NCBI GenBank assembly: GCA_026392455.1
Contig: JAPLCB010000009.1
Coordinates: forward strand, 248,001 to 312,000
Reading direction: 5' to 3'
DNA length: 64,000 nucleotides
Source: Propionibacteriales bacterium
GTDB lineage: Bacteria; Actinomycetota; Actinomycetes; Propionibacteriales; Nocardioidaceae
Positions within the stretch are counted from its first letter, which is position 1. Each line of letters begins with the position of its first letter. Made by a program: the position numbers and the translations under genes. The notes under the pieces are model-generated. The model worked only from the letters and a program-made list of their open reading frames with translations, ran no database searches and was not told the origin of the DNA. Shown piece by piece: positions 43,401 to 51,025 of this stretch.

Positions 43401-45029
43401 GCGGTCGTCGAGGACGTGGCCCGGCTGCGCGACGGGCTCGGCGTCCCGGTCCCGGCCGGCACCCCGGACGCGTTCACCGAGGTCGTCGAGGACCCGCTGG
43501 CCGACCTGATCGGTCGGTACGCCCGCACCCACGGCCCGTTCACCACGACGGAGGTGGCCGACCGGCTCGGCCTGGGAGTCGCCGTCGCCCGGCAGACCCT
43601 GCTGCGACTAGCAGCCCAGGGCCGGGTGCTCGAAGGCGAGTTCCGGCCGGCCGGTTCGGGGAGCGAGTGGTGCGACGCCGAGGTGCTGCGCAAGCTCCGC
43701 CGTCGTTCCCTGGCCCGGTTGCGGCAGGAGGTGGAGCCCGTCGAGCCGGCCGCGCTCGGTCGCTTCCTGCCCGCGTGGCAGCAGGTGATCGGGGCTGCTC
43801 GTGGGGTGCGCGGACCCGACGGGGTGATCGCGGTGGTCGAGCAGCTGGCCGGCTGCCCGGTCCCGGCGTCCGCGCTGGAGACGCTGGTGCTCCCGTCCCG
43901 GGTCGCCGACTACCAGCCGGCCTACCTCGACGAGCTGACCGCGTCCGGCGAGGTGCTCTGGGCCGGGCACGGAGGACTCTCCGGCGCCGACGGCTGGATC
44001 TCCCTGCACCTGGCCGACTCTGCTCCGCTGACCCTGCCCGGGCCCGGCGACCTGGAGCTGACCGCGGAGCAGCAACGCCTGCTCGACGTGCTGGCCGGGG
44101 GCGGCGCCTACTTCTTCCGGCAGCTCGGCCAGCAGCTCGGGTCCACCGACGACTCCGCGCTGGCCGCTCTGGTCTGGGAGCTCGTCTGGGCCGGACACCT
44201 GGGCAACGACACGTTGGCCCCGCTGCGCGGCCTCAACCGCACGGGGAAGGCCAGCCACCGGGCCCGCCGGACCCCGCCACGAGCCCGGGTGACCACCTCG
44301 CGCAGCAGCCTGGGCCGAGCACCTGCCGTCACCCGGACAGGTCCGCCGGACATGGCGGGCCGCTGGTTCCTGCTGCCCGAGGTCGAGACCGACCCGACCC
44401 GACGGGCCCATGCGGCCACCGAGGGACTCCTGGACCGGCACGGCGTGGTGACCCGGGGCGCCGTGGTGAGCGAGCGCACAGCCGGCGGGTTCGCCGCGGC
44501 GTACCGGGTGCTGGCGACGTTCGAAGAGTCCGGACGTGCCCGCCGCGGGTACTTCGTCGAGGGCTTGGGGGCCGCCCAGTTCGGGACCGCGGGCGCGGTT
44601 GACCGGCTCCGCACCTTCGGGTCGTCCGCCCCCGACGAGAAGCTCGTCGGCATCACCCTCGCCGCCACCGACCCCGCCAACCCGTACGGCGCCGCTCTGC
44701 CCTGGCCCCCACGTACCTCGTCCGGGGCCGAGGGCGGGCACCGCCCCGGGCGCAAGGCCGGCGCTCTGGTGGTCCTGGTCGGCGGCGACCTGGTCCTGTA
44801 CGTCGAGCGCGGCGGCCGGACCCTGCTGACCTTCGGCACCGACGAGGGCGTGACCGCCGCGGCGATCGAGAGCCTGGGCACCGCGGTCCGGCGCGGCGCC
44901 CTCGGCACGTTGACCGTCGAGAAGGCGGACGGCGCGAATATCCTGGGCGCCGACTCCGAGGCGATCCGGACAGCCCTGGAGTCGGCCGGTTTCGTGGCGA
45001 CGAGCAAGGGGCTCAGAATTCGTGGTTGA
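40407..45029 (+). CDS. lhr: Lhr-type ATP-dependent DNA helicase
   Basis: 1540 residues from the GTG at 40407; an in-frame extension to 40257 crosses the Mce operator and is rejected. Lhr is a 3'-5' superfamily-2 helicase in DNA repair. Motifs: Walker A APTGSGKTLAAF, motif Ia YISPLKALAVDVERNL, DEVH box ILDEVHAVAGTKRG, motif III LSATVRP, and the second RecA domain with VATSSLELGIDMGAVDLVIQIESP and QRVGRAGHQ. Winged-helix and Lhr-core regions follow, and the long C-terminal domain typical of full-length actinobacterial Lhr runs to the end. A low-complexity insert of about 50 residues splits the two RecA domains. nei2 follows directly, as in Mycobacterium (Rv3296-Rv3297). Confidence 0.95.
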   Translation: MDQFSEATRTWFQAAFAAPTPVQTGAWAAIAARQHALVVAPTGSGKTLAAFLWSLDRIATEPRPTEKLQRCRVLYISPLKALAVDVERNLRAPLAGIRHTAQRLQEEGLGTSLPDITVGVRSGDTSPADRRRLSTSPPDILITTPESLFLMLTSQARESLRGVETVILDEVHAVAGTKRGAHLALSLERLDELLERPAQRIGLSATVRPIDEVARYLGGHAPVEIVAPASEKTWDLKVVVPVEDLTALGESPTGDDSSQDPRRSGSIWPHVEERVVDLIEQHTSTIVFTNSRRLAERLTARLNEIAAEREGSTPGPNAPEERSEGARIEPGGRGAHRPPAEVMAQSGQSAGAPATIARAHHGSVSKEQRAIIEDDLKRGRLPCVVATSSLELGIDMGAVDLVIQIESPPSVASALQRVGRAGHQVGETSRGVLFPKHRGDLIPAAVAVEQMRVGGIEALRIPTNPLDVLAQQIVAATAVDEWSVDDLYALTRRAASFAGLPRSVFDACLDLLAGKYPSEEFAELRPRVVWDRVAGTVTGRPGAQRLAVTSGGTIPDRGLFGVFLVGADPRRGGGRVGELDEEMVYESRVGDLFTLGTSTWRIEDITHDRVLVSPAPGQPGRLPFWTGDSLGRPAELGGAIGAFTRELAAMKPKEATARAVAAGLDAWAASNLVALLTEQQEATNAVPHDRQIVLERFRDELGDWRLVVHSPFGTPVHAPWALAINARLRERYGTDAQAMAADDGIVLRIPETDQDPPGAELIAFEPDEIEQIVTTEVGGSALFAARFRECAARALLLPRRDPGRRSPLWQQRQRSAQLLEVASRYPSFPIVLETVREVLQDVYDVPALVGLQRRIAERQVQLVEVSTHRASPFAQSLLFGYVAAFMYEGDSPIAERRAAALTLDQGLLAELLGRAELRELLDLEVLAEVEAELQRTAEDRRARGTEGIVDVIRMIGPLGTDEVNERSASSPAEVADALALLTEARRIVEVRIAGTPRWAVVEDVARLRDGLGVPVPAGTPDAFTEVVEDPLADLIGRYARTHGPFTTTEVADRLGLGVAVARQTLLRLAAQGRVLEGEFRPAGSGSEWCDAEVLRKLRRRSLARLRQEVEPVEPAALGRFLPAWQQVIGAARGVRGPDGVIAVVEQLAGCPVPASALETLVLPSRVADYQPAYLDELTASGEVLWAGHGGLSGADGWISLHLADSAPLTLPGPGDLELTAEQQRLLDVLAGGGAYFFRQLGQQLGSTDDSALAALVWELVWAGHLGNDTLAPLRGLNRTGKASHRARRTPPRARVTTSRSSLGRAPAVTRTGPPDMAGRWFLLPEVETDPTRRAHAATEGLLDRHGVVTRGAVVSERTAGGFAAAYRVLATFEESGRARRGYFVEGLGAAQFGTAGAVDRLRTFGSSAPDEKLVGITLAATDPANPYGAALPWPPRTSSGAEGGHRPGRKAGALVVLVGGDLVLYVERGGRTLLTFGTDEGVTAAAIESLGTAVRRGALGTLTVEKADGANILGADSEAIRTALESAGFVATSKGLRIRG

Positions 45030-45031
45030 GG

Positions 45032-45808
45032 ATGCCTGAGGGCGACACCGTCTGGCAGACGGCTCGCCGGCTCGATGCACTGAACGGCCAGGTCCTGGTC
45101 GCCTCGGACTTCCGGATCCCGAGCCTGGCCACCACCGACCTGGCCGGGCGTACCGTGCTGGAGACCGTCAGCCGGGGCAAGCACCTGCTGACCCGGGTCG
45201 ATGGCGGCGTCACGATCCACTCGCACCTCAAGATGGAGGGGCGCTGGGACGTCCAGGCCGCGGGCAAGCCGTGGCGCCGGCCCGAGCACGAAGCGCGCGC
45301 GGTGCTGCACACGGGGTCGACCGACGCGATCGGTTTCTCGGTCCTGCTCGACGTGGTGGCCACCAGCTCCGAGCACACCCTGGTCGGGCACCTGGGTCCG
45401 GACCTGCTCGGCCCGGACTGGGACCCGGCGGTCGCCGTCGAACGTCTCTCCCGGCTGCCGCACGTGTCCATCGGCGAGGCCCTGCTCGACCAGCGCAACC
45501 TGGCCGGTGTCGGCAACGTCTACCGCGCCGAGATCTGCTTCGTCGCCGGGGTCGCGCCGCGGACCCCGGTCGCCGAGGTGCCCAACCTGCCCCGGATCGT
45601 CGCGCTGGCCCACCGGATGCTCGAGCTGCACCGCGACCGGTCCAGCAGGGTCACCACCGGCGACCGTCGACCGGGCCGCCGACTCTGGGTCTACCGGCGC
45701 CAGGGGCCCTGCCTGCGGTGCGGGACCCCGATCCTGGTCGACGAGTTCGGCCCGGAGGGCCAGGAGCGCACCGTGTGGTGGTGCCCGTCGTGCCAGCCTC
45801 CCCGCTGA
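45032..45808 (+). CDS. nei2: Fpg/Nei-family DNA glycosylase (Nei2-like)
   Basis: 258 residues. The start is fixed at ATG 45032 because the enzyme needs Pro2-Glu3 at its N terminus (MPEGDTVWQTARRL): Pro2 is the Schiff-base nucleophile, Glu3 the general acid. The helix-two-turn-helix appears around IGEALLDQRNLAGVGNVYRAEICFVAGVAP, and the zinc finger is CLRCGTPI...WWCPSCQ. These bifunctional glycosylases excise oxidised pyrimidines and nick the strand. The gene begins 2 nt after the lhr stop, so the two are probably co-expressed for repair. Confidence 0.93.
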   Translation: MPEGDTVWQTARRLDALNGQVLVASDFRIPSLATTDLAGRTVLETVSRGKHLLTRVDGGVTIHSHLKMEGRWDVQAAGKPWRRPEHEARAVLHTGSTDAIGFSVLLDVVATSSEHTLVGHLGPDLLGPDWDPAVAVERLSRLPHVSIGEALLDQRNLAGVGNVYRAEICFVAGVAPRTPVAEVPNLPRIVALAHRMLELHRDRSSRVTTGDRRPGRRLWVYRRQGPCLRCGTPILVDEFGPEGQERTVWWCPSCQPPR

Positions 45809-45824
45809 CACCGTCGCCCGGCCC

Positions 45825-45830
45825 TACGCT
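45825..45830 (+). promoter_or_regulatory. -10 box of leaderless HNH gene transcript
   Basis: TACGCT, a 6-nt spacer, then the ATG at 45837; no Shine-Dalgarno. Confidence 0.5.
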
Positions 45831-45836
45831 GCCGTC

Positions 45837-46211
45837 ATGGCAGTGACCCGGAAGGCGCGGTACGCGCGACGCCGCAAGCTGCGGATGGACCGGGTCGAGC
45901 ACGACCTCAGCCCCGAGCAGTGGACAGCCCTGCAGGAGGCCTGGGCCGGGTGCGCGTACTGCGGGGCCACCGACACGGCGTTGCAGCGCGACTGCGTCCA
46001 GCCGATCTCGCGCGGGGGCCGCTACACCCTGGACAACATCGCCCCGGCCTGCGCGTCCTGCAACGCCAGCAAGTGCAACGACGAGGTCACCGGCTGGCTG
46101 CGGCGCAAGCGTCTCGACGAGCGCGCGTTCCTGCAGCGGCACGTCGAGATCCAGGCGGCGTTGGCCGAGCGGTTCGCGGGCCCGGCGGTCGACGCCACCC
46201 CGCCGGACTGA
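45837..46211 (+). CDS. Small HNH endonuclease domain protein
   Basis: 124 residues. The HNH domain has the zinc cysteines CAYCG and CASCN, between which lie the catalytic region DCVQPISRGGRYTLDNIAPAC and the Asn-containing turn; the tail SKCNDEVTGWL fits the family. Note that the usual His-His of the first HNH strand (DHxxP) reads DCVQP, with Cys and Val-Gln in those positions, so catalysis is uncertain. A basic N terminus (RKARYARRRKLRM) could bind DNA. It follows nei2 by 28 bp with its own leaderless promoter. Role unknown. Confidence 0.75.
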   Translation: MAVTRKARYARRRKLRMDRVEHDLSPEQWTALQEAWAGCAYCGATDTALQRDCVQPISRGGRYTLDNIAPACASCNASKCNDEVTGWLRRKRLDERAFLQRHVEIQAALAERFAGPAVDATPPD

Positions 46212-46214
46212 TCG

Positions 46215-46475
46215 TCAACGTCGTCGGAACCGCAGGAGGACCAGAGCCCCGAGGAAGCAGCCGACGTAGAGCACCGGGAACCAGACGAGCAGGACCACCA
46301 ACTCGGTCGGTCCCACCCCGAGGCCAGGGTGTCCGACGGCACCGTCGTCGGGCCCGGCGATCAGCAACGGAACCACCGAGCCGACGACCAGCCCCAGGGC
46401 GAGGACGAGGCCCCACCAGGCCGCTCGACGAGGTTCCCAGCCGCAGGTTCGGAATCTGATCTCCTCGGGTGACAC
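46215..46475 (-). CDS. Small two-TM membrane protein
   Basis: 86 residues from a GTG at 46473-46475, with AAGGAAG 5 nt upstream. Two TM segments: AAWWGLVLALGLVVGSVVPLLIAG and TELVVLLVWFPVLYVGCFLGALVLL, then a basic end (RFRRR). No family recognised. It ends 3 bp from the convergent HNH gene. Confidence 0.55.
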   Translation of the reverse strand: MSPEEIRFRTCGWEPRRAAWWGLVLALGLVVGSVVPLLIAGPDDGAVGHPGLGVGPTELVVLLVWFPVLYVGCFLGALVLLRFRRR

Positions 46476-46585
46476 GGTGACTTCCTTGCGGTCGAGCAGG
46501 ACCTACGGCCCCTGACACCCTGGACGACACAGCCAGGGCCCCGGCATCACGCGACGCAAGGACGCTCCCGCGCCCACCTCCCCCG

Positions 46586-46591
46586 TAGGCT
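46586..46591 (+). promoter_or_regulatory. Upstream copy of the leaderless TAGGCT promoter
   Basis: TAGGCT, 6 nt, GTG (46598). It closely repeats the promoter of the next gene at 46664: GTAGGCTCCCCGCGTG against GTAGGCTCCGCGCGTG. Confidence 0.4.
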
Positions 46592-46597
46592 CCCCGC

Positions 46598-46666
46598 GTG
46601 ATCCCCACTTCGTTCGTCATCGCGTCGGCGCCCACTCGGCCTCGGGCACACTCGGGCGCTCGGTAG
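46598..46666 (+). CDS. Possible 22-codon leaderless micro-ORF
   Basis: GTG start at 46598 in the same promoter-to-start spacing as the next gene, 22 codons (VIPTSFVIASAPTRPRAHSG then AR), and a TAG stop at 46664-46666 that is also the first three bases of the next promoter's TAGGCT box. It could be a leader peptide, a small protein or a chance result of a promoter duplication. No homology recognised. Confidence 0.25.
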   Translation: MIPTSFVIASAPTRPRAHSGAR

Positions 46667-46669
46667 GCT
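46664..46669 (+). promoter_or_regulatory. -10 box of leaderless spermidine-synthase-like gene transcript
   Basis: TAGGCT, 6-nt spacer, then the GTG at 46676. Confidence 0.5.
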
Positions 46670-46675
46670 CCGCGC

Positions 46676-48181
46676 GTGGCAAACCGATCCCGCTCCCTCG
46701 AAGTCCTCGTCTTCACGGTCGGCGCCGGAACCCTGGGCTCGGAGATCGCGGCGGCCCGCCTGCTGGCCCCCTGGTTCGGCGCCAGCACGATCGTCTGGGC
46801 CAACACGATCGCGATCGTCCTGGTCGCACTCTCGATCGGTTACGCCATCGGCGGCCGGTACGCCGACAAGGACCCGCGCCCGGCCGGGTTGGCCAAGATC
46901 GTCCTGATCGCCTCGGCTCTGCTCGCGGTGGTCCCGTTCGTCAGCGGACCGTTCCTGCGCCAGTCCGTCAAGGCCGTCGACCAGCTGAGCGCCGCGACGT
47001 TCCTGGGCTCCCTGGTCGGGGTCGGGGTGCTGCTCGCCGTACCGCTGCTGATGCTCGGCATGGTCTCGCCGTACGCCGTGCGACTGACCGTCGACTCGGT
47101 GGCTGATGCCGGCCGGACCGCCGGGCGCCTCTCCGCGATCGCCACCGTCGGCTCCCTGACCGGGACCTTCGCGTCCTCGCTGCTGCTGATCCCGGTGGTC
47201 GGCACCCGCCGTACGTTCCTGATCTTCGCGGCCCTGATGGCGCTCGCCGCACTGCCGCACCTGACCCGCGGACGACTGGCAGCGGCCGGCGTACCGCTGG
47301 CGATCCTGGCCCTGGTCGCCGTCCCCACCGGCACCCTGAAGGCGTCCACGAACGGCGAGAAGGTGGTCTGGGAGAAGGAGACCGAGTACCAGTACGCCCG
47401 GGTGCTCCTCGACGACGACGGCCAGCGTTCGCTGGAGCTGAACGAGGGCCACGCGGTGCACTCGCTCTACACCCCGGGCGCCTGGCTGGTCGGCGGGTAC
47501 TGGGACGAGATGCTGTCCCTGGCGACCACCCCCAGCGGAGGTGCCCCCGGGTCGGTGGCGATCCTCGGCAACGCCGCCGGTACGACAGCCCGGGCGATCG
47601 GCCACTACTTCCCGGGCACCCGCGTCGACGCCGTCGAGATCGACGGGGAGCTGACCGAGGTCGGCAAGGACCAGTTCGACCTGACCGCGCCGGACCTGCA
47701 CACCCACACCGCGGACGCGCGACCGTGGCTCCAGGCGACCGACCGGACCTTCGACGTGATCATGGTCGACGCCTACCGGCAGCCCTACATCCCGTTCTAC
47801 CTGGCCACCGAGGAGTTCTTCGCGCTGGTCAAGGAGCACCTCAACCCGGGAGGCGCGGTGATCATCAACGTCGGCCACCCCAGCGACTCGGACTCCCTCG
47901 AGAAGGTGCTGACCACGACGATGGCGACGGCCTTCGGGCAGCAGAACACCTGGCGCAACCCGGTCACCGCAACGAGCACGGTCCTGCTGGGCACCGCTGG
48001 CAGCGACCCGCGGGACGCGTTGCGGAACGCGGCCACGACCGCCCCGGCCGACCTTGCCCCGGTGCTCGGTGCCACCGCCGCTCGGCTGCGTCCCGGGCTG
48101 ACCGGAGGCACGGTGTACACCGACGACCGGGCACCGGTCGAGTGGCTCGTCGACACCTCGCTCGCCGCTGAGGCGCAGTAA
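46676..48181 (+). CDS. Membrane-fused spermidine-synthase-like protein
   Basis: 501 residues. The N-terminal half (about 1-220) is an integral-membrane domain with about seven TM segments (LLAPWFGASTIVWANTIAIVLVALSIGYAIGGRYAD is typical of fused-MFS/spermidine synthase proteins). The C-terminal half is a Rossmann methyltransferase-like SpeE domain: VAILGNAAGTTARAIGHYFPGTRVDAVEIDGEL (the usual GGGDG loop reads GNAAGT) and FDVIMVDAYRQPYIPFYLATEEFF. The loss of the GGGDG loop makes true aminopropyl transfer uncertain. Family members are widespread and largely uncharacterised. Confidence 0.8.
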   Translation: MANRSRSLEVLVFTVGAGTLGSEIAAARLLAPWFGASTIVWANTIAIVLVALSIGYAIGGRYADKDPRPAGLAKIVLIASALLAVVPFVSGPFLRQSVKAVDQLSAATFLGSLVGVGVLLAVPLLMLGMVSPYAVRLTVDSVADAGRTAGRLSAIATVGSLTGTFASSLLLIPVVGTRRTFLIFAALMALAALPHLTRGRLAAAGVPLAILALVAVPTGTLKASTNGEKVVWEKETEYQYARVLLDDDGQRSLELNEGHAVHSLYTPGAWLVGGYWDEMLSLATTPSGGAPGSVAILGNAAGTTARAIGHYFPGTRVDAVEIDGELTEVGKDQFDLTAPDLHTHTADARPWLQATDRTFDVIMVDAYRQPYIPFYLATEEFFALVKEHLNPGGAVIINVGHPSDSDSLEKVLTTTMATAFGQQNTWRNPVTATSTVLLGTAGSDPRDALRNAATTAPADLAPVLGATAARLRPGLTGGTVYTDDRAPVEWLVDTSLAAEAQ

Positions 48182-48214
48182 CGCGATACGCCCCCACGAC
48201 GGGCGATTTGTACC

Positions 48215-48220
48215 TAGCAT
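48215..48220 (+). promoter_or_regulatory. -10 box of leaderless GH26-like gene transcript
   Basis: TAGCAT, 7-nt spacer, then the ATG at 48228. Confidence 0.45.
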
Positions 48221-48227
48221 CGCCGCA

Positions 48228-49292
48228 ATGACTGAGGGTGTGGATCGCCGGGGATTCCTGCGGACGGGCGCTGCGGGAGCGCTGACGACCGCGGGCCTCG
48301 CCGCGCTCGGCGGCCTGGGTGACGCCGCCGCTGCCGCCACGGTCGGCAAACCACGGATCCCCGGCTACTACCGCGACGCCGCCGGACGTGCCCACAGCCG
48401 GGCCTACTTCGGCCTCTTCCACGCCCGCTCGACGCCGGGCATCTCCGAGCCCGAGGAGCTGGAGGACCAGATCGGCCGGAAGGCGGTGATCAACCACTGC
48501 TTCCGGCAGCCGCCCGAGACACCGTGGGCGCCGTTGCGGACCCGGATGCTGCGCGACAAGGCGGCCGGCCGCATCCCGATGCTGTCGTACGCCGGCGGCG
48601 AGACCCCCGGGATCGCCGACCACGACCAGGCCGCACTGGCCCGGCTGACGGAGATCGCTGCCGGTCGGCGCGACGCCGCGATCGACGGCCAGGCGCGCGC
48701 GCTGAAGGCTCTGGGGACGCCGGTGTTCCTCCGGTTCACCTGGGAGTTCGACCTGCGCTACCCCGGCCCGGTCGGCGTCCGCACGCACAAGGCCGCGTGG
48801 CGGCACGTGCGTCGCCGTTTCCAGGCCGTGGGGGCGAACAACGTCGCCTTCGTGTGGTGCCCGTCGTGGCTGGCGTTCAGCAACGGTCGCGCCGAGGCGT
48901 TCTACCCGGGCGACACCTACGTCGACTGGATCGGGGTCGACGGGTACGCCCGTTCCCCCGACTACCTGTCCTTCGCCGGCATGTTCGCGAAGGCGAACAC
49001 GTTCGCGGCAACGCGCGGCAAGCCCCTGATGGTCTCCGAGACCGGGGTCCACCGGCGTGCCGGCGACGACCCTTCCTCGGGCAGCACCGCCCAGAGCGCC
49101 TGGCTCGACGCCGTCCGGAGCCAGCTCGACCAGAACCGGTTCTCCGCGGTGAAGGCGCTGCTCTACTTCCACGTCGACGGCGACAACCAACCGAGGCCCA
49201 ACCAGTGGCGGGTGACCAGCCCGCTGGACGGTCCTGCGTTCCGTTCGTTCACCGCGCTGGCACGTCACCCCCGACTGAAGGCGCTGCGGTAG
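48228..49292 (+). CDS. Tat-exported GH26-like glycoside hydrolase
   Basis: 354 residues. The twin-arginine signal DRRGFLRTGAAGALTTAGLAALGG sends the folded protein out of the cell. The mature part matches the GH26-type (mannanase/licheninase) barrel: VFLRFTWEFDLRYPG holds the probable acid/base Glu, NVAFVWCPSW is a conserved core strand, YVDWIGVDGYA the usual strand before, and GKPLMVSETGVHR the probable nucleophile Glu. The substrate, a beta-mannan or mixed-linkage glucan, cannot be told from the sequence. Confidence 0.75.
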   Translation: MTEGVDRRGFLRTGAAGALTTAGLAALGGLGDAAAAATVGKPRIPGYYRDAAGRAHSRAYFGLFHARSTPGISEPEELEDQIGRKAVINHCFRQPPETPWAPLRTRMLRDKAAGRIPMLSYAGGETPGIADHDQAALARLTEIAAGRRDAAIDGQARALKALGTPVFLRFTWEFDLRYPGPVGVRTHKAAWRHVRRRFQAVGANNVAFVWCPSWLAFSNGRAEAFYPGDTYVDWIGVDGYARSPDYLSFAGMFAKANTFAATRGKPLMVSETGVHRRAGDDPSSGSTAQSAWLDAVRSQLDQNRFSAVKALLYFHVDGDNQPRPNQWRVTSPLDGPAFRSFTALARHPRLKALR

Positions 49293-49324
49293 CGCCGACA
49301 CTCCCCAACCACGGCCGCGCACGG

Positions 49325-49330
49325 CACAAT
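49325..49330 (+). promoter_or_regulatory. Possible -10 box of leaderless transcript
   Basis: CACAAT, 6 nt, then the ATG at 49337. It departs from TANNNT at the first base. Confidence 0.3.
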
Positions 49331-49336
49331 GGCGCC

Positions 49337-50272
49337 ATGGAAGCAGACGATCTGGCGTCTGCCGATGACCTCTGGTGGTCCTGGGCGGTGCTCGCGACGG
49401 GCGACCGCCTGCCCGAAGGAGCCGAGGCCGGGCTCGACACCGACGAGCACGTGCTGTCCTACTCCTACGGCGGTTCCTGGGCCCGGATGCAGCGGATCGG
49501 CGGCGGCCGAGCGGTCATCTGGGGCGCCGCCAGCGGATCGGTCAGGGACGCCATCAGTGCGCACCTCGACGTGCTCGAGGGCGCGCCGGACTGGGCGAGC
49601 TCGAACGCCGTCTGGCGCTCGATCCGCACCACGAAACCTGGCTTCCTGGCGTGGTACTCCCGCGACGGCTGGGACACCAGCACGACCGGCATGTTCGACG
49701 GGGTCGTCGACCTGCTCTCCCCGCTGCTGCGGGCCGACCCGCACCTGGTGGCCGCCGCGCGCGACGGCGAGACCGAGAACCCGGTGCTGCTGGCCGCTCA
49801 GGGCGTGGCCCACGTGTCCGCCCAGGGTGCGATCCGCAAGCGTCTGCGCAGCCAGATCCACCGGCAGATGCGGGACACCGTCGAGCGCGAGCGCGGGCTG
49901 CCCGAGCGGCCGACCCTGCTGGCCCGGTGGTACCGCGTCAGCGACCCGGGGATCAGCTTCCAGCACACCGTCCTGGTCAACCAAGGTGACCTGCAGCCCC
50001 TCGACGACGCCCCCTGGTTGCCCGAGGCCCTCCAGGTCAGCCTCGGCAACATCCTGCGCGAGCTCCACCGCGCCGAGGCCGGCGACGAGTCCGGCGCCTG
50101 GATCACCGCCCAGGTCAGGGTTGCGTCCGGTCGGATCACGATCGCCCGGGCCTTCGACAGCCTGCCGTCGTGGTACTCCGGCAAGGGTCCGACCCTGCGT
50201 GCCCTGAATTGGGAGATGCAGCAGCGCAGTGCCGCCTGGCGCCCTGCGTGGGCCACCCTGCTGCCTGGCTGA
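49337..50272 (+). CDS. Cytoplasmic protein of unknown function
   Basis: 311 residues, no signal peptide or TM segment, rich in Trp (for example DDLWWSWAVLATGDRL, WASSNAVWRSIR, APWLPEALQ). An acidic start and a mixed alpha/beta pattern, with no catalytic motif or known family recognised. The ATG at 49337 fits the leaderless layout. Convergent with the response-regulator gene across the palindrome region at 50283-50363. Confidence 0.6.
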   Translation: MEADDLASADDLWWSWAVLATGDRLPEGAEAGLDTDEHVLSYSYGGSWARMQRIGGGRAVIWGAASGSVRDAISAHLDVLEGAPDWASSNAVWRSIRTTKPGFLAWYSRDGWDTSTTGMFDGVVDLLSPLLRADPHLVAAARDGETENPVLLAAQGVAHVSAQGAIRKRLRSQIHRQMRDTVERERGLPERPTLLARWYRVSDPGISFQHTVLVNQGDLQPLDDAPWLPEALQVSLGNILRELHRAEAGDESGAWITAQVRVASGRITIARAFDSLPSWYSGKGPTLRALNWEMQQRSAAWRPAWATLLPG

Positions 50273-50282
50273 GACGGCGACA

Positions 50283-50306
50283 GTTTCACGCCAGCTGGTG
50301 TGAAAC
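50283..50306. repeat. Near-perfect 24-bp palindrome, copy 1
   Basis: Core TTTCACGCCAGCTGGTGTGA, one mismatched pair, arms extended by G and AAC. It lies between convergent genes. The same element recurs at 54200-54227 in another convergent gap. Confidence 0.8.
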
Positions 50307-50345
50307 CGCGTCGACAGCCTGTTGCAACGACGGTTTCGCCAAGAA

Positions 50346-50363
50346 TCACACCTCCTGGTGTGA
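50346..50363. terminator. Hairpin upstream of the response-regulator 3' end
   Basis: TCACACC-TCCT-GGTGTGA, perfect 7-bp arms and 4-nt loop, flanked by CGGTTTC and AACCG. A variant of the neighbouring palindrome; probably a bidirectional terminator together with it. Confidence 0.55.
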
Positions 50364-50374
50364 AACCGACAGCG

Positions 50375-51025
50375 TCAGAGCAGCCTGCGCTCGTTCGCCC
50401 AACGGGTCAGCTCGTGCCGCGAACTCAGCTGCAGCTTCCGCAGCACCGCACCCATGTGCGTCTCGACCGTCTTGATCGAGATGAACAGCTCGCCGGCGAC
50501 CTCCTTGTAGGAGTAGCCCCGGGCGATCAGCCGCATCACCTCGCGCTCGCGCTCGGTCAGCCGGTCGAGGTCCTCGTCGACGGCGGCCACCTCGACGGTC
50601 CCGGCGAAGGCGTCCAGTACGAAACCGGCCAACCGCGGGGAGAATACGGCATCACCGGCAGCGACCCGGTCGATCGCATCGACGAGCTCGGCGCCGGTGA
50701 TCGACTTGGTGACGTAGCCGCGAGCCCCTGAACGGATCGTGCCGATCACGTCCTCGGCTGCGTCCGAGACGCTCAGTGCCAGGAACTTGGTGCCAGGTGC
50801 CTTCCCCGCCGTACGCCGGATCACCTCGGCACCACCACCACCGGGCAGGTGCACGTCGAGCAGGACGACCTCGGGGTTCCCGGCGATCACGGCTGCCACT
50901 GCTTGGTCGACGTCAGCAGCCTCCGCGAGCACGGTGACCGCATCACCGAGCTCGGCCCGTACGCCGGCGCGGAACATCGCGTGGTCGTCCACGATCACGA
51001 CACTGTGCTTCACCGGCACGGCCAT
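50375..51025 (-). CDS. LuxR-family response regulator
   Basis: 216 residues. The receiver domain has VVIVDDHAMFRAGVRAEL, phosphoacceptor Asp at about 57 in EVVLLDVHLPGGG, the switch Ser (LALSVSD) and Lys (GYVTKSITG). The C-terminal LuxR helix-turn-helix reads LTEREREVMRLIARGYSYKEVAGELFISIKTVETHMGAVLRKL. It overlaps the sensor kinase stop by one base, so the pair is coupled. Its likely targets are the divergent PspC operon and its own operon, through the 20-bp repeats at 52323-52362. Confidence 0.93.
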   Translation of the reverse strand: MAVPVKHSVVIVDDHAMFRAGVRAELGDAVTVLAEAADVDQAVAAVIAGNPEVVLLDVHLPGGGGAEVIRRTAGKAPGTKFLALSVSDAAEDVIGTIRSGARGYVTKSITGAELVDAIDRVAAGDAVFSPRLAGFVLDAFAGTVEVAAVDEDLDRLTEREREVMRLIARGYSYKEVAGELFISIKTVETHMGAVLRKLQLSSRHELTRWANERRLL

